Shown: piece by piece, positions 8,204 through 15,852 of the stretch
Position numbering within the stretch: the first letter of the stretch is position 1
How the letters are laid out: the number at the start of each line of letters is the position of its first letter
NCBI GenBank assembly: GCA_019112875.1
Contig: DXIO01000083.1
Span: 1-43,416, forward strand
DNA length: 43,416 nucleotides
Reading direction: 5' to 3'
Source of the DNA: Candidatus Aquabacterium excrementipullorum
GTDB lineage: Bacteria; Pseudomonadota; Gammaproteobacteria; Burkholderiales; Burkholderiaceae_C
Notes under the pieces: model-generated
The model's input: only the letters and a program-made list of their open reading frames with translations
Told to the model about the DNA's origin: nothing
Databases searched by the model: none
Made by a program: the position numbers and the translations under genes

Positions 8204-9343
8204 ATGTCCACCAGTCACAAGCTGCCACCGTGGGATTTCCGCCGCGGAATCGCCACTGCCCGTGTCCTCGTCCAACTGGGCCTGGACAAAGGCGCCGGAC
8301 TCGACGCCCTGCTGCAGCAGACGGGCATCACCCGTCAGATGCTGGACGATCCCAAGGCCGAGATCGAGGCCACGCAGGAGATCCAGCTCATCCGCAACCT
8401 GCTGTCCACGCTGGGCCACCCGCCCGAGCTGGGCCTGGAAGCCGGCCAGCGCTACCGACTGACCACCTACGGCCTGTGGGGCTACGCGGTGCTGAGCAGC
8501 CCGACGCTGGGCGACGCGATCCACCTGACGCGCCGCATGCTCAACCAGACCTTCTCGCTCACGCGCAACATCGCCGTGCAGGAGGGTGACCAGATCATCA
8601 TCACGCACATGGACGAGCACCTGCCGCCCGATGTGCGCCAGTTCATCATCGACCGCGACCGCGCCGCCATCACGGTGCTGCAGCGCGAGATCCTTGGCCG
8701 CCCGCTGAGCTACACCGCCTTCGAGATGAAGCACAACGAGCCGGACCCGGGCATGACCGCCCGCTACACCGACTGGATCGGCATCCGCCCGACCTTCGGC
8801 TGCCAGCAGCACCGCAGCATCTTCCCGGCCACGCTCATGAACGAGCCGCTGCCCCAGGCCGATCCGCACACCGCCCGCCTGTGCGAGGAGATGTGCCGCA
8901 AGCTGGTCGAGGCGCGCAGCAGCCGCACTGGTGTCGCCGCCGCCGTGCGCGACCGCCTGCTGCGCACGCCCGGCCACATCCCGGACATGGAGGAGATCTC
9001 CGCCGAGATGCACATGACCTCGCGCACGCTGCGCCGCCACCTGACGGCCGAAGGCGCCACCTTCCGCGCCCTGCTCGAAGAAGTGCGCAGCACCCTGGCC
9101 ACCGAGCTGATGGCCAACGCGCGCCTGACGCACGCCGAGATCGCGCAGCGCCTGGGCTATGCGGATGTGACCACCTTCATCGAGGCCTTCCGCCGCTGGA
9201 AGGGCGTGCCCCCCAGCGAGTACCGCCGCCAGCAGGGCCTGCGCACCTCGGCCACCCGCGCGTCGGCCTTCCGCACCGTGGTGCTGACGCCGGCCGCCAA
9301 GGACGCTGCCAGCAGCAACGACCCCGAAGCCGACGCGGCTTGA
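8204..9343 (+). CDS. AraC-family regulator (OruR/ArgR-like N-domain)
   Basis: 379-aa transcription regulator. The ATG at 8204 follows AAGGAAG. The N-terminal about 200 residues match the 'arabinose-binding domain of AraC, N-terminal' type seen in OruR-like regulators (G-L-D-x-x-x-L-L-x-x-x-G-I, then Y-G-L-W-G-Y-A-V-L-S-S-P-T-L). The C-terminal AraC helix-turn-helix pair occupies about 255-340 (M-T-S-R-T-L-R-R-H-L, A-Q-R-L-G-Y-A-D-V-T-T-F-I-E-A-F-R-R-W-K-G-V-P-P-S-E-Y-R). The ligand is unknown; relatives often control lipid or amino-acid catabolism. The upstream gap is AT-rich with a palindrome at 8017-8026. The tail after 345 is Ala-rich. It stands as a single gene with its own terminator. 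Confidence 0.88.
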   Translation: MSTSHKLPPWDFRRGIATARVLVQLGLDKGAGLDALLQQTGITRQMLDDPKAEIEATQEIQLIRNLLSTLGHPPELGLEAGQRYRLTTYGLWGYAVLSSPTLGDAIHLTRRMLNQTFSLTRNIAVQEGDQIIITHMDEHLPPDVRQFIIDRDRAAITVLQREILGRPLSYTAFEMKHNEPDPGMTARYTDWIGIRPTFGCQQHRSIFPATLMNEPLPQADPHTARLCEEMCRKLVEARSSRTGVAAAVRDRLLRTPGHIPDMEEISAEMHMTSRTLRRHLTAEGATFRALLEEVRSTLATELMANARLTHAEIAQRLGYADVTTFIEAFRRWKGVPPSEYRRQQGLRTSATRASAFRTVVLTPAAKDAASSNDPEADAA

Positions 9344-9365
9344 GGCGTGAACGAATGCACACGGC

Positions 9366-9390
9366 AAGGCGGGCAAGTCCCGCCTTTTTT
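9366..9390 (+). terminator. Rho-independent terminator after AraC-type gene
   Basis: An 8-bp stem (9366-9373 with 9379-9386, AAGGCGGG/CCCGCCTT) with a 5-nt loop runs into a six-T tract ending at 9390. Confidence 0.9.
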
Positions 9391-9429
9391 CATATTTGAA
9401 AAGCGGCCAGAACGCTCTAGACTGCGCCC

Positions 9430-10248
9430 ATGAGCATCGACCCCAAACTGCGGGAGCTGAACATCGACCTGCCCGCGTGCCCCGCCACGCTGGTCAAGCT
9501 GTCGCTGATGATGGCTGATGAAGACAGCTCCATGGCCCAGATCGCCGCGCTGATCGAGACCGACATGGCGCTGGCCTCGGCCGTCGTGCGCACCGTCAAT
9601 TCCGCCCTGTTCGGGCTGCTCAAGCGCGTCGAGACCGTGCACGAGGCCATCCGCTACCTGGGCATGGCGCAGGTGGCCGGCCTCACCTACGAGATCGGCC
9701 TGCGCGGGGCCTTCCCGCCCACACCCCTGCTGCAGCAGCTCTGGGACCGCGCCGGCATCCGCGGCCTGGCCATGGGCCGCGTGGCCCGCCAGCTCGATGT
9801 CGATCCGTGGCTGGCCCACACCATGGGCCTGTTCGCCGAAACCGGCCGCGCCGTGCTGATCGCCTACGACGCCTCCGTCTACGCCGGCCACACCCAGTCG
9901 CCGCCCGACGAGGCCGTGCTCAGCGCCCTGGAAATCGAAACCTTTGGTGTCAGCCATGCCGCCTTCGGCGCCGCCCTGTGCAAGGCCTGGGGCCTCTCGC
10001 GCGAGGTGGCCGACGGCGTGCGCACCCGCACCCAGGCGCCCAGCCAGTGGACGTACGAGCGCCCCACCGTGCGCCAGTTGCTGACCATCGGCGCCGCCGT
10101 CGATGCGCTGCTGCTGGACCCGGCCCGCGCCGCCAACCCCAAGGCGGTCTGGGCCGAACTCGAGCCGGTGGCCGGCCAGGTCGGCCTGCACTTCGAGGCC
10201 TTCCAGCTGGCCACCACGCGGGTGTGCGAGCGGCTCAACATGCCCTGA
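9430..10248 (+). CDS. HDOD-domain signalling protein
   Basis: 272-aa cytoplasmic protein. An HDOD domain covers about residues 10-205 (L-P-A-C-P-A-T-L-V-K-L, D-M-A-L-A-S-A-V-V-R-T-V-N-S-A-L-F-G, V-H-E-A-I-R-Y-L-G). HDOD is the non-catalytic relative of the HD superfamily, common in signalling proteins linked to motility, c-di-GMP and stress. No second domain is attached. It lies 40 bp after the preceding terminator and 174 bp before a hybrid kinase in the same direction, so the two may act together. The partner is unknown. Confidence 0.85.
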   Translation: MSIDPKLRELNIDLPACPATLVKLSLMMADEDSSMAQIAALIETDMALASAVVRTVNSALFGLLKRVETVHEAIRYLGMAQVAGLTYEIGLRGAFPPTPLLQQLWDRAGIRGLAMGRVARQLDVDPWLAHTMGLFAETGRAVLIAYDASVYAGHTQSPPDEAVLSALEIETFGVSHAAFGAALCKAWGLSREVADGVRTRTQAPSQWTYERPTVRQLLTIGAAVDALLLDPARAANPKAVWAELEPVAGQVGLHFEAFQLATTRVCERLNMP

Positions 10249-10331
10249 GCGGCGGTTGTCGCCTCGCCACCACGTGAGGGCCTTCGGGCCCCGCCAGCAG
10301 GCCCCCGAACCCGGGTGATTTCATCCTTATC

Positions 10332-10388
10332 CGGACACGGCCTGGGGACTGTCCGTATTCAAGCAGGTATGGTTTTCGCCGATACCTG
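10332..10388. promoter_or_regulatory. Two tandem inverted repeats upstream of hybrid kinase
   Basis: Two inverted repeats lie side by side in the 174-bp gap before the kinase: CGGACA/TGTCCG (10332-10337 and 10350-10355) and CAGGTAT/ATACCTG (10364-10370 and 10382-10388, 11-nt spacer). Neither has a T-run, so termination of the HDOD gene is unlikely. They could be operators or leader hairpins. Confidence 0.4.
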
Positions 10389-10422
10389 ATCGACGGCCCG
10401 AGAGGCCGCCGTTCAACGCTTC

Positions 10423-12426
10423 ATGTCCCTTTTCCACCCTTCATCCCGGCTGTCCCCCGACGATCCGCAGCTGGTTCACCTGATCAATGCCGAGCGGGTG
10501 AGGATGCTCTACGCCCCCACGGTGCTGATGGTGGGCATGAGCTCGGCCTTCTCGCTGGCGCTGGCCGTGATCATGGGCCCGCAGGTGGGCTGGATCACGG
10601 CCCTGGGCTGGGCCATGCTGTGCCTGGCCGCCGGTGGCGTGCGCCTGCTCAACGACCGGGCCTACCGCCGCGCCGACGACCGTGACGACCCGCGCTGGCT
10701 GCGCAACTTCGTGATGGCCTGCGGCCTGCATGGCACCTGCTGGGGCCTGGCAGGCGTGCTGCTGATGCCGGTGCAGGACATGGTCACCGTGGCCGTCGTC
10801 GTGGCCACGCTGATCGGGGCGGGCTCGCTCTCCACCTTCACCCTGCAGGCCCACGTGGCGCCCAACGCGGCCATGAACGTGCCGCTGATGCTGCCGGCCG
10901 CGCTGATGCTGCTCACGCGCATGGACACCTACGGCCTGTTCGGCGCCGTGGGCATCATCAGCCTGGGCGTGGTCATGCTCAACGAAAGCCGCCGCGCCGA
11001 GCGCCGCATCAGCGAGCTGCTGTGGCTGCGCTTCACCACCGACCGCATCGCGCAGGAGCGCGCCGACGCGCTCAAGCTGGCCCAGCGCCACAGCGCCGTG
11101 AAGGACCAGTTCCTGGCCACCATGAGCCACGAGATGCGCACGCCGCTGCACGGCATCCTGGGCCTGTCGCAGCTGATCCAGCAGCGCCTGCCGCAGCGCC
11201 CCGGCGTGCTGGGCGATGCGCGCCAGCACGCGGCCCTGATCCAGCGCTCGGGCGAGCACCTGCTCTCGCTGATCAGCGATGTGCTCGATTTCTCGCGCAT
11301 CGAGGCCGGCATGCTGGCCATCGACCGCAGCGTCTTCGATGTGCGCCAGGTGCTCGACGACGTGCTGGCGCTCTCACGCGTCACCGCCGCCGGCAAGGGC
11401 CTGCCGCTGATCGAAGACGTGCGCCTGCCCCGCCCCTGCCTGGTCGAGGGCGATCCGGCGCGCCTGCGCCAGGTGCTCTACAACCTGCTGGGCAACGCCA
11501 TCAAGTTCACCGACAGCGGCGAGGTGCGCCTGACGGTGGCCCGCCGCCCCGGCGTCGAGAGCGGCGGCCTGCCGCCCATCCCCGGCCCGGCGGGTGACGA
11601 CCCGGCGCAGATCCGCATCGGCTTCGAGATCGCCGACACCGGCGTGGGCATCCCGCCCGACCAGATCGACCGCATCTTCGAGGCCTTCCAGCAGCTGGAC
11701 AACAGCTTCGGCCGGCGCCACCAGGGCACGGGCCTGGGCCTGACCATCTCGCGCGAGATCGCCCGCGCCATGGGTGGCGACATCACCTGCCAGAGCGCAC
11801 CCGGCAAGGGCTCGGTGTTCACGCTGGGCGTGCCGCTGGCCCCGGCGGCCCAGGACGCCAAGCCCGAGGCCCTGCCCAACTGGACGGCCGGCAACCTGGG
11901 CCATGACGACCTGGACACCCAGCCCGCGCTGGCCACCACGGTGGACACGAGCCAGGCGCCTGTGCCACGGCCCGCCTCGGCCACGGGCGAGCCCGAGCCG
12001 GAAGCGCCCCTGCCGCCGATGTCGCTGCAGGGCCGCGTGCTGCTGGTCGAGGACAACCCCGTCAACGCGCTGGTGGCGCAGGCCGGCATGAGCCAGTTGG
12101 GCCTGGACGTGACCCTGGTGACGGACGGCGAGCAGGCCCTGAGCCTGCTCGTGCCCGGGCCGCATGAGTTCGACGTGGTGCTGATGGACTGCCAGATGCC
12201 CGTGCTCGACGGGGTCGAGACCACGCGGCGCCTGCGCGCCCACGAGGATTCGATCGGCAGCCCCAATGTGCCGGTGATCGCGCTCACGGCCAACGCCATG
12301 CCGCAGGACCGCCGGCGCTGCGCCGCGGCCGGCATGGACGATCACCTGGCCAAGCCCTTCCGGCAGGAGGAGTTGCGGGCGGTGCTGCTGCGCCACCTGC
12401 ACCCCCGCCAGAAGGTGCCTGCCTGA
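10423..12426 (+). CDS. Membrane hybrid histidine kinase (HisKA-HATPase-REC)
   Basis: 667-aa sensor kinase. About residues 28-190 form roughly six membrane helices with short loops and no large periplasmic domain, so the signal is probably membrane-associated. HisKA follows with the phospho-accepting H236 in F-L-A-T-M-S-H-E-M-R-T-P-L. HATPase_c has the N-box L-L-G-N-A-I-K-F-T and G1-box D-T-G-V-G-I-P. A linker (about 480-535) leads to a receiver domain with V-E-D-N-P-V-N and acceptor D589 in M-D-C-Q-M-P. It ends in the receiver and has no Hpt domain, so phosphorelay needs a separate Hpt or output protein. It is convergent with the YceI gene, 9 bp apart. The layout resembles RpfC without its Hpt, but the signal is unknown. 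Confidence 0.92.
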   Translation: MSLFHPSSRLSPDDPQLVHLINAERVRMLYAPTVLMVGMSSAFSLALAVIMGPQVGWITALGWAMLCLAAGGVRLLNDRAYRRADDRDDPRWLRNFVMACGLHGTCWGLAGVLLMPVQDMVTVAVVVATLIGAGSLSTFTLQAHVAPNAAMNVPLMLPAALMLLTRMDTYGLFGAVGIISLGVVMLNESRRAERRISELLWLRFTTDRIAQERADALKLAQRHSAVKDQFLATMSHEMRTPLHGILGLSQLIQQRLPQRPGVLGDARQHAALIQRSGEHLLSLISDVLDFSRIEAGMLAIDRSVFDVRQVLDDVLALSRVTAAGKGLPLIEDVRLPRPCLVEGDPARLRQVLYNLLGNAIKFTDSGEVRLTVARRPGVESGGLPPIPGPAGDDPAQIRIGFEIADTGVGIPPDQIDRIFEAFQQLDNSFGRRHQGTGLGLTISREIARAMGGDITCQSAPGKGSVFTLGVPLAPAAQDAKPEALPNWTAGNLGHDDLDTQPALATTVDTSQAPVPRPASATGEPEPEAPLPPMSLQGRVLLVEDNPVNALVAQAGMSQLGLDVTLVTDGEQALSLLVPGPHEFDVVLMDCQMPVLDGVETTRRLRAHEDSIGSPNVPVIALTANAMPQDRRRCAAAGMDDHLAKPFRQEELRAVLLRHLHPRQKVPA

Positions 12427-12435
12427 CCGGACCGC

Positions 12436-13017
12436 TTACTGCTTGACGGCTTCGGCCTGGATCACCAGCTTGATGTCGTCGGGGATGCCGGGCAGGCCAT
12501 AGGTGATGCCGTAGTCGCTGCGCTTGATGGTGGTCTCGAAGTCGCCGCCGCACACCTCGCGCTTGAGCATCGGGTTCTGGTAGCAGTTGAAGTTGCTGGC
12601 CTTGAGCGTCACGGGCTGGGTCTTGCCGACCAGGGTCAGCTTGCCGGTGACCTCGACCACCTTGTCGCCGTCGAACTTGAACTGGTCACCCACGAAGGTG
12701 GCCGTCGGGAAGGCTTCGGCGTTGAAGAAGTCCTTGCTCTTGAGGTGGCCGTCGAACGGGGCGGTACCGGTGTTGATCGATGTGGTCTCGATCGTGATCT
12801 CGACCTTGCCCGTCTTGGCTTCCTTGTCCAGCGTCACGGTGCCGTGCTTCTTGTCGAAGCGGCCACGGTTGGTGGAGGTGCCGAAGTGCTTGGCCTCGAA
12901 GGTCACGAAGGTGTGCGTGGGGTCGAGCGCGTAGGTCGCGGGGGCGGCCTGGGCGGCGCCCACGGCGGTGGCCAGCACGGCAGCGGTCAGAACGGAGAGG
13001 ATCGGGGTCGTTTTCAT
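12436..13017 (-). CDS. YceI family periplasmic protein (copy 1)
   Basis: 193-aa secreted protein. The ATG at 13015-13017 follows AGGAAA. The Sec signal peptide is cleaved near A-Q-A-A-P. The YceI lipocalin-like barrel is clear: Y-A-L-D-P-T-H-T-F-V-T-F-E-A-K-H, then G-R-F-D, L-K-S-K-D-F-F-N-A-E-x-F-P, and R-S-D-Y-G-I-T-Y-G. Relatives bind isoprenoid lipids such as polyprenyl compounds. The pair C-Y-Q-N-P and E-V-C-G-G could form a disulfide in this copy. It is the last gene of a cytochrome b561-YceI-YceI operon, 41 bp after its paralogue. Confidence 0.93.
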   Translation of the reverse strand: MKTTPILSVLTAAVLATAVGAAQAAPATYALDPTHTFVTFEAKHFGTSTNRGRFDKKHGTVTLDKEAKTGKVEITIETTSINTGTAPFDGHLKSKDFFNAEAFPTATFVGDQFKFDGDKVVEVTGKLTLVGKTQPVTLKASNFNCYQNPMLKREVCGGDFETTIKRSDYGITYGLPGIPDDIKLVIQAEAVKQ

Positions 13018-13058
13018 GGTGAGTTTCCTGTTGGACGAAAAAGTGGGAACAGCGGGGA

Positions 13059-13721
13059 TCACAGCGGGCCCAGGCCCTGCAGCAGCAGCTTGAAGCGCAC
13101 CTGCACTTCGTTGGCCACCACGGAGGTGTCGGCCCATTCGCCTTCACCGATCTTGAAATCCAGGCGCTTGAGCGTGAAGCCGCCCGTGGCCGTGGTCTGG
13201 CCGCCGGCCTGCGTCAGCGTCACGGGCACTGTCACCGGGCGCTGCTGGCCCTTGATGTTCAGCGTGCCGGTGGCTTCGAAGCGCCCGCCGCCCAGGCCCT
13301 TGATGGCCGTGGACGTGAAGGTGGCCTTGGGGAACTTGGCCGTGTCGAACCACAGGTTCTTGCCCAGCTCGCTGTCGCTTTCCGGGTTGATGGCGACGCT
13401 GCCCAGCTCGATGGCGAAGGCCACCTTGCCGGTCTGCGGCTGCTTCGGATCCAGCGCGATCTGCGCATCGAAGCGCTTGAAGCGGCCGTCCAGCGGCACG
13501 CCCAGCTGCTTGGCGGTGAAGGTGACCTCGCTGCCGGCGGGCACCAGCTTGGCGGCCGCCGGTGCAGCGGCGGCGGCCGGCGTGGCCGCCTGGGCCGGCT
13601 GCAGGCTCAGGGCCACCAGGGCGCCACCGGCCAGGGCCAGCGCCATCAGGCCGAGGCGCAGGCGTTGCTGGGCGTTGCGCTGCGCAGGCAGGGCACGAAC
13701 TTGGGCGGGCGTACGGTTCAC
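13059..13721 (-). CDS. YceI family periplasmic protein (copy 2)
   Basis: 220-aa secreted YceI-type protein. The GTG at 13719-13721 is chosen because AAGGAG lies about 6 nt upstream; ATGs at 13748 and 13745 would add 8-9 residues. A long basic n-region precedes a hydrophobic signal core ending Q-P-A-Q-A-A, then an Ala/Pro linker and the barrel (V-T-F-T-A-K-Q-L-G-V-P-L-D-G-R-F, L-W-F-D-T-A-K-F-P, R-L-D-F-K-I-G-E-G-E-W). The G-E-G-E-W-x-D ending is typical of YceI proteins encoded with cytochrome b561. It lies 30 bp after the cytochrome gene and is probably translationally linked to it. Confidence 0.9.
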   Translation of the reverse strand: MNRTPAQVRALPAQRNAQQRLRLGLMALALAGGALVALSLQPAQAATPAAAAAPAAAKLVPAGSEVTFTAKQLGVPLDGRFKRFDAQIALDPKQPQTGKVAFAIELGSVAINPESDSELGKNLWFDTAKFPKATFTSTAIKGLGGGRFEATGTLNIKGQQRPVTVPVTLTQAGGQTTATGGFTLKRLDFKIGEGEWADTSVVANEVQVRFKLLLQGLGPL

Positions 13722-13751
13722 GTTCTTCTCCTTGTTGCGGGGCATCATCGT

Positions 13752-14309
13752 TCAGGCACGGCGGGGCAGCATGCGTTCGAGCAGGCCGTCCCGGTCGATC
13801 ACGTGGTGTTTGAGCGCGGCGGCCACGTGCAGGGCCACCAGGCCGATCAGCGCGAAGGCCGACCACTCGTGCACGGTCCACAGCAGCTTGGCCAGCTCAT
13901 CGCTCTTGGCGACCAGGTCGGGCAGGCGCAGCACGCCGAACCACACCACCGGGAAGCCCTTGGCCGAGCTGTAGGCCCAGCCGGCCACCGGCACCACGAA
14001 GAACAGCAGGTACAGCAGGTGGTGGGTGGCGTGGTAGGCCGCCTTCTGCCAGCCGGGCATGTTCAGGTCGATGGCCGCGGGCAAACCCGGGGGCCGGTGC
14101 GTCACGCGCCACAGCAGGCGCAGCACCGACAGGGCCAGGATCGTCACGCCGGCCCACTTGTGCCAGTTGATCAGTTGCAACTTGCGTAGCGAAAACGGCA
14201 AATCCGACACGTACAGCCCCACGGCGAAGGTGGCCAGGATGGCCACGGCCAGCACCCAATGCAGCAACATGGCGGTGCGTGTGTAGCGCTGTGAGGACGG
14301 CAGGCTCAT
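13752..14309 (-). CDS. Cytochrome b561
   Basis: 185-aa inner-membrane diheme cytochrome of the bacterial b561 (CybB) type. Four hydrophobic helices carry the conserved His residues: R-Y-x-x-x-A-M-L-L-H-W near the start, N-W-H-K-W-A-G, Y-H-A-T-H-H-L-L-Y, and H-E-W-S-A with L-H-V-A-A-A-L-K-H-H at the end. It is thought to pass electrons between quinols and periplasmic acceptors or superoxide. The ATG at 14307-14309 follows AAGGAA. It leads two YceI genes, a common pairing in which YceI may carry a quinone-like ligand (inference). Confidence 0.93.
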   Translation of the reverse strand: MSLPSSQRYTRTAMLLHWVLAVAILATFAVGLYVSDLPFSLRKLQLINWHKWAGVTILALSVLRLLWRVTHRPPGLPAAIDLNMPGWQKAAYHATHHLLYLLFFVVPVAGWAYSSAKGFPVVWFGVLRLPDLVAKSDELAKLLWTVHEWSAFALIGLVALHVAAALKHHVIDRDGLLERMLPRRA

Positions 14310-14508
14310 GGCGGGGTTTCCTTGAGTGGGGACTCGATGCCTGCAAGGTTAGTGAAAAACCATTCGCCAAGGTTGCATGGCCTTGACGGGTCAGTTCAAC
14401 GGTTTTGAACCATGCGGGGAGCTACAGCTTCGATCCATTGTGCCGAAATCCCGAACAGCGGCCGATGACGTGCGCCATCGTCGCGCCATCCCCCACAGGA
14501 AGGACCCC

Positions 14509-15672
14509 ATGACATCGTCTTTCATCACGCGCACCGGCGACCTCCTCCTGGGCAAGGAGCCCAAGCAACGGCTGCGGATCTACCGCTCGCTGATGGCCGC
14601 CAGTGTCTACCTGATCTGCATCGCGCTGCAAGGCTATGCCTGCATCATCGGTTTCATGCACTGGAACGACGCCCTGCTGCTCTCCAGCCTGATCGTGCTG
14701 AACGTGCTGTTCTGGTACGGCGTGCTGCGCTCGGGCGTCAACGAGCGTTTCGCCGACCCGGCCCTCACCCTGCCCCAGATCCTGTCGGCGCTCACGGTGA
14801 TCGCTGGCGCCTACGCCGTGACCGGCCCGGTGCATGGCTCCACGCTGATGCTGCTGGCGCTGGTGCTGGTGTTCGGCATTTTCAACATGAAGGCGCCCGA
14901 CGCCAAGCTGGCCGGCGTCTACACCGTGCTGCTGATGGGCCTGACCATGCTGATCAAGTCGCAGTCCGAGGCCATCCACTACCCCATTCACCTGGAGGTC
15001 GCGCACTTCGTGCTGGTGGCCGCCATCGTGCCGACCATCTCCTCGCTGGCGGCCCAGCTCTCGAACCTGCGCGCCAAGCTGCAGAACCAGAAGGAAGAAC
15101 TGACCCAGGCGCTCAACCGCATCCAGGTGCTGGCCACGCGTGACGAGCTCACGGGCCTGTACAACCGTCGGCACATGATGGACGTGCTCAACCAGCACCA
15201 GAAGCGCCTGAACCGCTCGGGCCACCACCGCTTCTGCCTGGCCATCATCGACATCGACTTCTTCAAGCGCATCAACGACACCTACGGCCACAACGTGGGC
15301 GACGAGGTGCTGCGCAACTTCGCCCAGGCCGCCGCCCAGGTGATGCGCGAGACCGACGTGATCGCCCGCTGGGGCGGCGAGGAGTTCCTGGTGCTGCTCA
15401 ACGACACGCAGACGGGCGCCGCCGCCATCGGCCTGGAGCGCCTGCGCGAGCACCTGCAGCAGGTCGTGCTGGTGCCGCGCCTGTCCGAACTGCGCCCCAC
15501 CTTCTCGGCCGGGCTGACCGATTACGCCTTGAGCGAGCCACTGCACACGTGCATCGAAAGGGCCGACCGCGCACTGTACGCGGCCAAGCATGGCGGCCGC
15601 GACCGCACCGTGACGGTCGACGGATCGGCCGAAGTGCAGCAGGAAGTCGCACAACCGGCGGCCGTGGCCTGA
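14509..15672 (+). CDS. Membrane diguanylate cyclase (GGDEF)
   Basis: 387-aa enzyme expected to make c-di-GMP from two GTP. The ATG at 14509 follows AGGAAGG. About residues 25-205 form six membrane helices with short loops; a coiled coil (about 208-232) joins the GGDEF domain (about 235-375). The active site is G-G-E-E-F at 289-293, a functional variant. The inhibitory I-site R-E-T-D is present at 280-283 with the canonical five-residue spacing, so product feedback inhibition is expected. Metal-binding I-D-I-D-F-F-K and the D-E-L-T-G-L-Y-N-R-R start motif are intact. There is no EAL domain. It is divergent from cytochrome b561 across 199 bp. Confidence 0.94.
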   Translation: MTSSFITRTGDLLLGKEPKQRLRIYRSLMAASVYLICIALQGYACIIGFMHWNDALLLSSLIVLNVLFWYGVLRSGVNERFADPALTLPQILSALTVIAGAYAVTGPVHGSTLMLLALVLVFGIFNMKAPDAKLAGVYTVLLMGLTMLIKSQSEAIHYPIHLEVAHFVLVAAIVPTISSLAAQLSNLRAKLQNQKEELTQALNRIQVLATRDELTGLYNRRHMMDVLNQHQKRLNRSGHHRFCLAIIDIDFFKRINDTYGHNVGDEVLRNFAQAAAQVMRETDVIARWGGEEFLVLLNDTQTGAAAIGLERLREHLQQVVLVPRLSELRPTFSAGLTDYALSEPLHTCIERADRALYAAKHGGRDRTVTVDGSAEVQQEVAQPAAVA

Positions 15673-15701
15673 AAACCTTCTGAAAGCACTTGAAACAGAT
15701 G

Positions 15702-15778
15702 CTGTCGCGCTTGTTGCAACCCCCATGTTTGTGCGACAGTAGAAATCACTGACAGGACGCACCACCCCGTCCGTCAGT
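15702..15778 (+). promoter_or_regulatory. Tandem hairpins upstream of hybrid kinase
   Basis: Two stem-loops sit between the diguanylate cyclase and the next kinase. The first pairs 15702-15710 with 15731-15739 (CTGTCGC/GCGACAG core plus a wobble). The second pairs ACTGAC-GGACG (15748-15759, one bulged A) with 15768-15778, an 11-bp stem with an 8-nt loop. Neither has a T-tract. An AGGAGAGG lies just after the second hairpin. They could be transcript-end stabilisers, an attenuator or a small RNA. Confidence 0.4.
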
Positions 15779-15852
15779 ACAGGAGAGGCACGCGCCACCT
15801 TTCAACAATTCAGGTGCGTGAACATGGGGTGGGCTGCTTGGTCTTGATCCAG

